This document shows positions 28,401 through 42,100 of a stretch of 64,000 bases of DNA, in pieces (positions within the stretch are counted from its first letter, which is position 1; each line of letters opens with the position of its first letter). The translations under genes were made by a program, and so were the position numbers. This stretch comes from Plumapathes pennacea. Lineage: Eukaryota > Cnidaria > Anthozoa > Antipatharia > Myriopathidae. The notes beneath the pieces were generated by a model, which did no database searches, was not told the DNA's origin, and was given only the letters and a program-made list of their open reading frames with translations. The DNA lies in assembly GCA_964036295.1 (NCBI GenBank), contig OZ038469.1, positions 9,130,067 to 9,194,066 on the forward strand, given 5' to 3'.

Positions 28401-31400
28401 CAGTTAGTCTCGGAACATTTCCTAAACGCAATCAAGAGCGCGTCATCCTCGGAGACCCAGGGGCAGATCGTGGGGCGGCGGTGAAAAGAACGGCGGGCAA
28501 AAAGCGGCGGAGGGGAAGGGGGGAGAAAAAAAGAGGCCGGGAAGAAAGAGCTCTTTTCCTCCTCTTCTTTTCTCCCCCCTCTCCCTCCCCCTCCGCAGCT
28601 TTTTGCCCGCCGTTCTTTTCACCGCCGCCCCACGATCTGCCCCTGGGTCTCCAAGGATGAGAGCGCGTGTGTGCCAATACCTTGACGTGCTAGTCACAAA
28701 TCCCCCCCCCCCCCCCTCCCCACCCCAACCGTCCTTGGCACAAATCGCTGCGAGTGGCCGAGATCGAGATCCAACTGCAACGATACATTTCCAACCATTG
28801 CGAGACAAGTTGCTGAGAAAACTGCAGTGTAACGCGTCGGAAAAGTCGATAAATTTCGAAATGATTATGGAACTGTTCTTTGCACAAACAATCTTATAGT
28901 ATCGTTAAAGAAGGTCTGAGCTTCAAATATCAGAGCTACAATACGCACCACGAGAACTTTTCCATATTCTTTACACATGCTCAGGATTGCACCACAAGCA
29001 TGTCGGCGCGTGTGCAGGATATCGGCATTCAACGGACTCTGAATGTCAATCAAACGTTTGACACAAAGTAATTTTAATAAAGCTGAAACTGGGAAGGCAA
29101 AGTATAGATCCACTGATGCATTACATTTCATTCTCCAGTCACTGACATACTTTCCAATCATATTGGTTAATATTCCTTAACTCAAGCAGTAACATGTTTC
29201 CTGTACGACTGTTCTGCATTGCCAAATATTTGCAATGAAAACAACTACCTTATTTAACTTTATAGTTCATGAAGGCAGCTGAATGTAAACTAAAAACACA
29301 AGCAGTCACAGGTACAGAAACACAAACATGTTTGTCTATATATGACGCCAAAATCTAGTAAGACAGTTCTATTCCCAGCAAGAAGTTTATATACACTCGT
29401 GAACCTATTCTTGGCAAGTTTTAACTTATATAGCTACTGTAACTAATATAGCTACTGTTATGGGAGGTGTAACAAAAATTAAAAAAAAAAAAAAAAAAAA
29501 AAAAACAAACTAAAAGTGCATCATCAGTTGATTAAATCTTTACTTTTTTCTTCTAGTTTACTGTACCTTAGGATCTCCGTTCATGTGGAATACAGCCAAG
29601 GCAAACATCTGCAAAATATATTCATTGATACGTGCTCAATATTGTACAAACTAAACTCAGGGTGACGCCTTGGTCCCTAGCTATATGTGGGCTGTCAGAT
29701 TACCAGCTTGCCTATCACGTAGACGAAACATAATTATGCAACAATATACTATGAACAGCAGTGGCGGGAGGAAATTTCCTGGGCTCAGTTGCATATTGGG
29801 CTCGTGCAAGTTGACGTCACAAACCACGTGATTTTTGTTTATCCGCCATTTTGGGGGTCAAATTGTCGTCTTTCGGGAGGCGTATTTTTGTCGAGCATCA
29901 GCTACTCTGAAGCATTTTGAGGGCGTCAGGAGATAGATACATCGGAGATAATTGAGGGGCACAATACTGTAGCAGTACCTACTCGTAATTTGGTGGCCGA
30001 AATCTCATTTAGTGACTCCTGATCGTGAGCGATCGCCAGTTTCTTCTCCACGTCAGATTCCTGTTTCAGCGCCGTGAAATCAACATTCTAGGGCTTAATT
30101 TATTGTCTGACGATGCCAGAGCAATTCTATCTGGAGAGGAACATTGTAAAGGTAAAAGGGAAGCAACTGTAGCTCTGCATGGCTATTACGAGTTATTTCT
30201 CGGAATCTCTCTGTCAGGTTTGAAGGCCATGTTCCGAGTTTCAGGATACTGTCACGACAGTTTCGAAGTGCTGTCTCGCTTCAGGCGGGAGACTGTGCTG
30301 TTTTACATCAGACGTAGTATCAATGGTATCGACACTTCTGTGTCATTTAAGAGTCGTTGGCGTAAATTAAACTGTGTTGACCCATTCATTGAGTCTTGGT
30401 CAAATGCTTTGTTTGCACACGCTTGTCGTTCCGGCGATGATTCGCAGATGTGCAGCTGTTGCTGTGTCCTAAAATGTCGAGTGTATCATTTTATTGCTTT
30501 GTATTAGGCCCTGAGTGGAGTATCCAGTTGGTTGGAGCACCAAGGGGAAAATCAGGACAGATAATAAATAATGATTAGAATGCGAAACAATCTTTTATAA
30601 ATGAATTTGTGGAGGCTGCAGAACACCTGAAAGGTTGTTCAGTTTATACGACAAATCTTTACCAGGAGATGGTGCAGTTGCATCTGACTAATTCAGTACA
30701 CTTCTGAGTATCTGAAGCACATGTTGCTGTCAGTTGCTTGATCTTTAGTCCTTCTGTAGCATTAACACTATTAGGCGGTATTGGATCAAAAGACAGTTGC
30801 ATTCATTTACACTTCTATATTTTTACAATATTTACTCTTGAGAACTTTGTTTCATCTTATAAAGTATTGCACAATATATAGTATTCCGTCTGAAAAAAAT
30901 CAGTTTAGCTAAGGTAAAGTTTCACAGTGCTATATTTCATTTGTTTGAGAGCTCTGTCCATGAAAGAAGTTTCATGTTGATATTAACATTCATGTTCAAA
31001 AAAACAATAGGTGTTGTTAATAAGGTAATGCAGTTACCCAGGTTGTGTGCAGAGTAGAGCAAAATAATCAACCCATCTGTGGACAAGCATACTTTGTTGC
31101 TGGATGTTACCCTTCAACATTTTTATATTGTTGCTTTGGAATTTGGCAAACCAGCTCAGTAAAATCAGTTTCCTTCAGCCTTCAGAATATACCTAACCTA
31201 TTCCTGTGCAGTCTTCCCCATTGATACTTTGCATTTCAATTCCTTTCTGTGCCAAATTGACTAGGATAATACAAATGCCACATTGTGGAAAAGGAATTCA
31301 ATTAAACTGCAACAACACTGTTAAAATCTCAGTGAGACAAACAATAGTGGTATGAGGGAGAGGATGGGGCCACTGAGCTCTTCTAAGAAGGAACAATAAA

Positions 31401-34400
31401 CCTTGGAAAAATATAGCTGACTTCTTTATCAAAACAGTCCGATACTGTACAAAAGGATGCAAAAGACAGGTGCAACTTAAGTAAAAGCTTTCCCTGAAAC
31501 ATTACAGCACTGGATTCAAAAAATATTAGGGGCACAACACTATCAAAAATAAAATACCACAGGGGTTAATGATAGTACTTTATACATACTTTCAAAACTG
31601 TCCAGGAATATTAATGCACTGATTTGGCTCAGATTGAAACGCTGCTCTCTTTACAAGTTACCCCAAATGTTCATGGCCTTCCGTGATTTAGCTGTGCGCG
31701 GTGAGGGAACAAATGTCCAAGAAACAAGCCAAACCGACTCGAACTCCGGCAGAAAACTCCTACATCGACCCGATGGATAAATGTAGCACTTCACTAATGA
31801 CCTCCGCAGTTCTGGACAGTCAAACAACTGGTGCAGTGTTTATATAGTATCAAGAATTATTCATTCAGAGTGTTCGCCACGTTCTGACACGAGCACCACG
31901 GCCGGCGACAATTTCCGAAGGCAAGCACTCTACTTTGAACAACAACACTTTAATAAAATGGACTGACACAGTTTAATTTAGAGCCAGCAACTCCGAAATA
32001 AACACACAGTCTACATATATCATTGACAGTGTGTTACTGGTGATACAAAGCAGCAGACTTGACAGCATTTTGCAAGTTCGTCACAGTGCATATATGAGTG
32101 CCAAACTGACAGAGAAATCCTGCGAATTAACTCGTATTAGCCATGCAGAGCTACAGTTGCTTCCCTTTACCTTTACAATGTTCCTCCCCAGATAGAATTG
32201 TTCTGGCATCGTCAGACAATAAATTAAGCCCTAAAATGTTGATTTCACGGCGCTGAAACAGGAATCTGACGTGGAGAAGAAACTGGCGATCGCTCACGAT
32301 CAGAGTCACTAAATGAGATTTCGGCCACCAAATTACGAGTAGGTACTGCTACGGTATTGTGTCGCTTAATTATCTCCAATGTATCTCTATCCTGGATCGC
32401 TCAAATCGCTTCAGAGTAGCTGACGCTCGACAAAAACGCGCCTCCCGAAAAACGACAATTTGACCCCCAAAATGGCGCATAAACAAATTCACGTGATTTA
32501 TGACGTCATTTGCACGAGCCCAATACCACAGATATGAGAACGAAAGTTATATTTCAAAAACGAGTGTGAGTGTTTGATGGTATTTGGAATCCCACATCAA
32601 AGACGAAGCATGAGTTCCCAAAAGAATGTATGCAAATTAAGAAATTCTATCCCTAGTGCTGGAAATTGGATCAAACACTCAAACCAGTGTATGACACTGT
32701 ATCAAAACCCATCGACCTGACCAAATGCCATGTTGGTTGGCAAATACATTTATGTTCATTAGTTTGTGAAACGCTGTTTAAATGTGTTGGGACGATAAGG
32801 AACTTCCTCGGCCCTAATCTTGCGTGATTTAGTCCTGAATTATCCTGGGATGTTAAATGGAGGAGGCTCAGCATAAGCCGTCGCAGCGCAGCGTATGAAT
32901 ACAAAGTTTCTCTGAAAAGTCACAGAGTTGCAATAGGAACAGCCACAATTTCGCTTGAACTTCGATAATAATGAAGAGGAAAATGTTTGAAATTTTACCG
33001 GCTTACGTAAAGTTATTAATGTTGTTTAAGAATTGTTTTCGTTTTATGCGAGGGGTAGTATGCGTAAATCATACTTGCATCTTTGCACTGCAAAAATGCC
33101 CAAAGATTGTCGATATGACTTATACATGAATACATGGATGGACGGAAACCAGCAAGGAGAACAGGTGACCCAATCAATCAAGATGAACAGTGGTCACAAG
33201 TACTGAGCACGACCTGGGGCCAATTCAATGAAACATTTATACCAATTTACCCACACATGTTAAAACAGTCACTTCAATCCAATACTATGACCAAGTACTG
33301 TTCCAGTAAGACATTTGAGACCTGTATCTGTAACATTTTGCAGATTTCTTTCAGATTAGAGTCGGTTTAGTGATGTTTGAATAATGGTTCAACTTGTAAA
33401 TTACATTGTAAAATTATATTGAATTGGCCCCTGCTTAGTGTTGCAAATGGCGACCGGACAAACACACAAATACCTTTTTGAGTACTTCCAGCAGTAGGTT
33501 AGGCACATGGGCCAGAAACGGATACAAGGCCTTCAAACAGTCCACACCGTTGGCTGAAATATGAGGGTCCTGAGGGGAAAAAAATTACAATAAATGGATG
33601 AAGTCATCAACTGCTGTGGACGGGCTTGTGGTGGATATCGTCCAATTGTTACAACGCACCTCTGATCTCAGTTCCAGAAGCGTGCAAAGAACCTCCCTGG
33701 CAAGGTCAAGCAGCTTCACTTGTCGGTTTCTGAAGTTGGCCTGACTTTCCAACAAACTCTGTAAATATAACGATCATATACTCAGGAAAATCAATGGCTG
33801 CTGGTATCGACTTGAGGCATGTATTTATTTTCCTCTTTGCTCATTGTTTAATTAGTGTTGTAAATTTGTCTCACCCGGGACTTGCAAGCCACTCTGAAAA
33901 GGTCGTGAAATCTGAAAAAAACTTTCTAAATAGTACTTCGTCGCTCACGCGTTCATTGGCCATATATGTCCACAGATAGGTTATATGAGCTGATAACCCA
34001 TGTCCAAGGAACCAATCAAAAACCTAGAAATCCAATAACCGTGGTCCAGTTTTTAATAATCGCAGACATCCCCTCGACCTGATGCAGTGTGATCGAGTGT
34101 ATTTTTCTGGTAAAATAAATACAGAGCAGGTATTCGAAATTGGCTTTGCCTCAGATAGCCATTGCAGGATTTGTTTAGCTACGTGCCGGCTGCTGTTCAG
34201 TAACATTTGCATCGGAATTAAATGCAGTCTGGAAATTAGTACAACTCGGCACAGTTTTCCAATCGGTGTTAATACTTTTTTAATCCACCCTTGAACTAGA
34301 AAACAAACAAACAAACAAACAAACAAAAAAAAAAAAAAAGAAAAAAAAGTTCAACCCAAACGAGAGATAATGCTTATAATTTAATTGGCCAGTCTGGTTA

Positions 34401-34603
34401 GCACCCTAAATTGACAAACCTCTATTTGCTTCACTTTAAACAGCCTGGACATCACAGCTTCTATGTAACACGTGGCACCTTCAAATTTGAGTTTTACGTC
34501 CTGTAGTGCAGGTAGTGCAGGTGCACCTGAGAAAGCAAAACAACAAAAGACAGAGTACTGTCGAAGTTAAATCAAAGTTGTGGGTTACATACTACAAAAG
34601 AAA

Positions 34604-34635
<32 letters not shown>

Positions 34636-37600
34636 AAACCAAGACAAAAGACCACTTTTTCGAGGTTGCGCGCGCATTCAAGCTTGACGGGCCTACAACC
34701 TTCGATTTGAGAATTGTTTAGCGAGCACTCATGCGTGAACATTGTAGAAAACGGTTTTAAACTCAAGATAGCCGTCCTAACTCAAATAAGAGCGCAGCAT
34801 ATCGAAGCCGAACACAGTCCGCTGTGCCGAAAGCTAAAAGTTGAATTTAAAAGTCTTGGCCCGTCAAGATTAGACGCACGTGCAACCTTGAGAAGATGGC
34901 CTATTCAGTATTCAAAACATGCGTACTTGATTATGATGGTGTAGGTAATGGTGGTAATATCTGCATGATTATGAGTACACACGTCACGAAAATCTTCCCG
35001 ACCAAGGTCTCTCCAAATTAAACTGGCTTCCACTTGCAGGACTTTTCTATTAGAGCCGTGGTAAAACGTAGCTGGCCAGCAATCTTTGGAAGAACGGCGA
35101 CTAAACTGTGAACGAAAGATCACTTACCAGTTGCGCCAGCTCGATGGATCAGTTCGACAACAAGCAGCAACCAATCTGCTGCCATGACAAATGTTTCCAC
35201 AGGAAACAATAGTGTTACGTGGCGGATGATTTCCATAATCTCTCCCCTGACCTCTATAAAAAGGAGAACACAAAGCCATTCAGTGTTTTTCTTTGCTCAT
35301 TATCCCACCGCACTTTTCTATAATTTACAGCCGTATTATTAATTTTGATGACAAGACCGTCGGAGGAAAATCCTGTTAAATTATTGACAAAATAGCTTTC
35401 TGACGATGGAGACGTCAAGAGATCAAAGGTGGTGGCACCAGCAAAATTCAAATACCAAGATGGCCTCTGTTAGCAAGTAAAATGTTTTTAAGCGATTTTC
35501 GATTAGGCTTATGGTCGAAGCACGGGACAAGTGATTTGTTCCGACAGTTGGGCTTTCCTTTACCAGCACTCTTTTGGTGTGTGGTGGTACACAAGACCAA
35601 TCACATTCCCGTTTAGACCTACCACGTTAACTTTGCATGACACAGGTAAGCAGAATGTTAAGAATCTTAACAGTGAAGGCAAACTGTCTTACGTGCAAAC
35701 ATCGACGAGAATTCTCTTGTACTGTCAAAGTCTTCTCTGTTGAAAACACTCCAAGAGGAATCACCTTTAGACGGATCCCCAACCTGCAAGTTTAGTCATG
35801 GTTAAAAAGGACATAAACGGGGTGTGTGGCATGAAATAATATAAAAACAACAGTAAAATGCAGTTTTCACTGGTACTTGCAAGAACAAAGTCAATAGCAG
35901 AAAGAGATCTACAACTAAATGAGGAAACAAGCCATACGAGACCAGATTAGGCCAAATCAACACTTACACCCGAGCACAACAGACAAATTGAAGGTGACAA
36001 AGTAGATATGACTTCCAGGGAGACGCAGACCACATCAGATAACAATAAACCCAACTAGACAAACCATTATACATTAGACAAACCAGTTAAACCGGAAAAG
36101 ACTGCTAGGTCAGAAAGCACAACATACATGTAGTATACCATACAAAGAGCAGAGCTGACAAGAAACAAAATATCAGGCCAGAAGTAGACCACGGACCAAA
36201 AGAGAGTCGAAGAAGAAAACCGCACACCAAAACAACTGAATACCAGAAATCCGATAATCGCAGATGTCATCACGCCCAAATCATTAGAATTGTGATCTGT
36301 GGTTGCTTGATGTTTTGATGCGATGATGTTTTAAGATCAATTGACTTAATTGATGCACATTTGGATCATATCCCGTTTCTTTTTTCAGTTTGAATCATTA
36401 CCTATACCATGACAGTGAAATCTCTATCAAACATAGTTAGGACGTGAGCCTGCGGTGGAGAAAGAGGTTTGTTGTGGTATTGCAACGGATTTGCAATGGT
36501 CCCAGAGGCTCACAACAGACAGTACAAACACAGTATGTCGCAATTCTATTACCCTCGTAAGGCTCTGGGATTCAATCAGAAGACCAGCCAGAAGGCAAAA
36601 CCACAGACCACGCTCTACATGAAGTGTACCAAAAGTCACTCAGCTCAACAAATCAATAAAAAAATTCTCAGCCTGGCTTACGAACTTTTACCTTCAAGAG
36701 TTTCCCTTTGGCGATTTCCAGCAAATGTACCAAAACTGCCTGGAATTCCTCATCTTGGGTTATGGCTTCATTTCTCAAAAACGTTAGCCACAAGGTGCTG
36801 GTCAAGTGAGATAATGCCTGGAATAAAATAAGCAAAAGCTAAAGTCAGGGGCAACTTTTCTTAAAAAAAACTCTCAGTTAACTCATATGCTATATCTCCA
36901 ATCACTGTATGTATACCACACCACGTGCATGCCTTTGGATACCCAATAAAAATCTGCATGAAGTCACATTGATTTGGATCATATATAGCGAGGTGGGAGT
37001 CATTAACTAGGAAAGAGTTCAAGTGCATTCTTGACTCAGAAACACATCTGCAATAATTAAATCGCATAAAAATAAACTCTGCGACAAAAACAAAAGAGAA
37101 AAAAAAGCTAACAGTTACTCACTAACATAACTAACATACATTACTAACATTACTTACTAACATTTATTTAGATTGCTGAATTTAAATTGGATTGACCGCA
37201 AACAATATTACGACTTTCTTCTTTACATGTCCAACATAACAAACAGTCTCTGGGGTATCTGGGTAAATGTGATAAATATTCTAGACAAGACCATTTCCTG
37301 TTGAAGAATAAACAGTGGATGGCTGCGGTACATGGAACCTGTTCAGTCTGTTTTAAATCCCCTTGTTGTTATATACCAGTACTGTACGTTAAAAACCGGT
37401 ACTGTACGTTAAAAACCGGACAAGAAATTGCCTGAGATCATCAAAACTCGTTTAATTCCGCAAACACGATTATTATGATAACATTCTTTTTTCTATTAGT
37501 TTTACTACTTTATTCCAAGACCTTTCATAAAACACTTTTGGGTGAAATAGGCCTCCTGTACATACCAAACTTCCGTGCTTGCTGAATGTTAGGGTTGCCT

Positions 37601-39166
37601 CCAGATACTGTCGGAAGTTGGGTGGCTTTCCTAGTGGCCGCTCTTCATTCTTCGGAAAACATTTCTTGGCTTAGTGAAAGTATATATTCATGTTTAAATA
37701 GTACCTTGATTAAATTGTCAGCTTTCTGAACTTACCCACATGAAAAACAGTTGTGATACTCCAAAATTTGTCAAGACCTGACAAAGTCTCTTCAGAAATA
37801 AGTACTGTTTCTCATCAAAGTACATTACACTGGCTGCTTTCCTATGAAAACAAGTGGATTACTACATAAGAATCACACTTTTACCAGGGATAAATCAATT
37901 AATATAGACTAGTCTTGGATGAGTACAGTTCTGTGTGAGAAATCAAAGAGAAAGATCACAGAAATAAATGGGGACAGTAGAACTAAGACAAGCAAGTAAC
38001 ACAGTGTACTGTGTGAATTAACAAATTCACTTCAGTTTTTTATGTGTCTGTCCTATTATGGATGATGAAACGTGTCAACGTTGTCAAAAAGCTGTGGATC
38101 CACGAGGTGCTTCGCTGAGGAATGTCGCTTTTACAGAATGTTGCTTTTGCAAGAATTGAGGTAAAATTGAAGTTGAATTCACATTCTTCATTCATGAAAG
38201 TGAGAAACTGATGTGGGTATTGTAAAATGACAGTTTGCTGATACTGCATGGACACGTGTGCATGATCTGTAAGATGATGTGCATTATAATATAGATGTAT
38301 AGTGATAGAAATTGTCTATTTAGGTACATTGTAGAAGTCTGATATTGTTTGCTGTCTACTGCTGAAGTGTCAATTCATATATGAAATCTCTCAAGTGAAA
38401 TAACAATGCAACTTACTGGGCAGCTGATAACATTACACGCATGGCATCTTCACTGAGCAACTTTAATAATGGTAGCCGCTGGTCAATTTTTCCCTGTGTT
38501 AACAGAAATCCAATGTCATTATAAAACATTGAGTATTCTGCTCATTGTTAGACGCAAATTACCTGTCGGCAACTTCTACATAAAAATTATCTTCACTAAC
38601 TTTCATTACCCCTTAATATCAAGCTAAATTTTAGCCCCACGGAATGCTTAGAAAACTTTCCCTTATAAATTCAGAATATAAATATTATCTACTATTCAAA
38701 AGAAAATGCTTGAGTGATATTGTATGATTGCTAGGTCAATCATGTAGCTTCCATCTAAGTGAACTATCACATGGCAAATTCTCCATACATATGATATCTC
38801 TCTGGTGAGAGACTGAAGGAGAAAACAGAGGAAAATAATATAGCTGTACATCACCAGACAACACAAACATAAAAGGGGAATTATGAGCTGTGTCTCCAGA
38901 GGTTTCAGCCACCTTGCTTCCACAAAGTAATACAGGGCCATTGAGACTCTCAATATTCTTTAACCCTTTCCCTGTGAGCTCATAGTATCTATTAAAGATT
39001 TCAGAAGAAAATGTAGCTTGTGTATAAAGTGTGCTAGACTGTTTGCTGGCTTGTTGACAAAATAGTTAAAAAGCAAAGCAGCTCAATTTTCATCAAAAAC
39101 TTTTTGTGATGATGACTCTGTGCTAACCCCTAGTATGTGCTTGGCTAAAACTCCCTCTTAAGCCAC

Positions 39167-39197
<31 letters not shown>

Positions 39198-42100
39198 AAA
39201 ATATATATATATATATATATGAATAAATATAAAAAGAAAAAGAAAGAAAGAAAGAAAGAAAGAAAGAAGAAAAAAAAAAGAGTTTCCATGTCTGATATTT
39301 TTACCATTGCTGCTGTGTAAAATATGAGGTATATTTAACTGGCACACCTTTCTATTCAGAATGAGAAGTAGACATTCACAAGCAGGGGTCTTGAGGTCAT
39401 CATTTTCCAACAGTAAACAAAGCATTTGTAGAAGTATGCAATCCTCGGCAAAGAGAACTTCAATCTTGACCCATTCCAAGTACCCAGTCAGAGTCAACAG
39501 AGTTTGTTCAGTCAACCTCTGGTGAATATGAGCCTGTAACATACAGTAATAAAGTGACTTTTATTGATTGAGAGAAATGGCAGCATGCAACACTTCACCT
39601 AAAACATATTATTGTATGTCACCAGAGAAATGTTATAGGGGCACACAAAGGGTGCACACATGCAGCCATTGTCAATGGCAGACATTATTAGGCACAACTA
39701 CAGTAGACAGTTTAACAAACAGGTTGATATATACTGTAACATGCCTATCTTTTGTCCTTTGTTGCCACTTTGAATATAAATAAGCTGGAAAGTGGTCAAT
39801 TGGGGGGAGAGGGGGCACTTGAATCACTTGGTGAAATAAAAGTTCCAGCTTTTCCTTGTTTAAGGCACTGTTATTATGAACAGTTCACGCACAGTATTTT
39901 CAATGTCAGTGCTGCCTAGAAAATAATATAAACCGCCCTGGACAATTACCTCCTCTGTAGCTTGACGGTGACTCTGCAAAAAAAGGAAATATAACAGTAC
40001 TTTCAATACTAAACTATAGTTCGAAATATTCTTCTTTCCATGAAATAAAAGTGTCTCTTGACTATATAGCTACAACCATTTGCCTCAAAGGGTGGATGTG
40101 TGGATAACTACCTGTACAGCATGAAGTAACAGCCTATTTTGTATGATTTGAATTCAGTGCTTTTTCCTTGGTTTTAGACTTTTAAACTTGTACAGTGTAG
40201 TTACAGTATGAGTAGCATATAACTTACCAATTCTTTTAACATGGCAAAGTTCACTTTAAGTGTCCCAATAAAGAACATAAAAAGATGGTCTGCATTGGCA
40301 TGCAGAGCTTGAGTGATTTGTTTTCTCCTGGTGACTTGCAGGTTATTGTCCATTGTGATGACGTCTTCAGCCAGCCGGAGAAGCACCATGAGAACAAGTT
40401 CCGTTTGAACAGCCTGCAGTAAACACAAACATACTGTCAATAAACAGTCAAACAAAGTTAAGAAACATTCAATGGGCACTAAAAGCGATATGGCATGCAT
40501 TATTCTTGTGTGTATAGCTGCTTTAATAAATAAAAATATACAGCTCACAAAATCTTAGCCACAAGGGCTAAAGTGCCAACATACTTTTCCTCTGAGGTCA
40601 GTTTCTTTTATATTTAAAACCCCCTTTACTCATAATCCTCTCATTTGTTCTGATGAAGGGCTAACGCTCGAAACGTCAGCTACTGTTACTCAGATTATGG
40701 CAATCCAGTACCTCAATACACTTTCAGTTAAAACAGCATTAATATAGTTATAGTAGTTATAGTCTACCACGTGCAGGACAAACATTTTACTGGCAACCCA
40801 ATAATTCCTCTCTTACCCCAATTTTGCAGATGGTGTCAAGACTTGGAAACAGCTGCTCCCACTGTTGTGGCCATTCCCTTTTAATGATCTCAACAACGAT
40901 TCTTGCCAGTGCATCTTTGAGGTGAGGAGGTTCGTCTGATATTGATGCAGTTCCCTGCCCAGTAGGCAAATGACATCAACACTATGCATATGTATATTTA
41001 TAGTGTACAGTATATAATCATATTTTAGTACAGCACAGGAAAGATCAATATAAGACACATGAAAAGTCAAATTTCAATTATTGAGCCCTGGATTATCTGG
41101 ACATCTCCTTTAATGGCACTACACACAGTAGCACAATACCTCCTAGCAAATGAAGAAAAGGGAACACAATAAATTGCATTGTGAAGCCTTCCATCAGTGC
41201 TGTTTTATTTAAAAGTTGTGTCCTCCTGTTTTTAGGACTTTCTGGTATATATCTGGCCTTTTATCCCACAAATTCACATCATTACACCATCTACTGCAAC
41301 TCAGAGTACATGTATACCACAGCAATATTGTTGAACATTTAAGCCCATGATTCACCACTCAGGAAGTGTGAACCAGCTAATAAAAGGTACAGGCACTTTT
41401 GTTACTGCTGCATTAAGGTGGCTCATAATAGTTTCTGGCAGTTTATAGACCAAGAAATGACCCGCTGTTTAGTTTAATCGGCGTTTACTTTCTCAAAAGG
41501 GTTTTATGTCTATGGCATTGAGTTCTTATGAAGAGTGTGTTCTCATAAATTTTGAGCAGATATCGGTTGCCATGGCGACACAACGTCACCTGTTGTGAGT
41601 GATATAAAAGCGGGAAAAAGTTAGTTATATTCATATTCCTTCTGTGAATTTTTTTGAAATTTTGCACAATTTTTTTGTGTACGGAAAGCAACAAAATAAA
41701 TAAATTTGGTAAAATTCTGTCAACACGTTTTGCAGGAAATCCATTTTTCTCTCATTTGGTTTTCTGTTCACAGAAATTCCTTCAAAAAGACATTGGCTTT
41801 TCTCGGCTTCAGTTAAATGAATGAGGAAAAAATAGAGACAATTCACCAACTCGGAGCGGAGTTATCTGCAAAAACACGAAAGACAACCGCAAAAATTTCG
41901 GGTGTACAAGATCAGCATTTGCGCATGTGCACGATACCTGTGCGTGCTTTTCTCCTGAGCAGGCAGTTCTTTTTCTGGTGTCTGTATCTTATGCCAAAAA
42001 TGTGCCTGATTCAGTCTGAGGTTTTGTACGATTAGCTAGTTTTTCATAGCTAAACACTTTGGAAAACTATATCAAAGCGGAAACGGAAGTCAAAAAGCTG

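Noticed and set aside
28316-28808. Long overlapping Arg/Pro-rich frames on both strands
   Set aside because: They follow from the GC- and purine-rich palindrome at 28443-28660 and have no exon borders.
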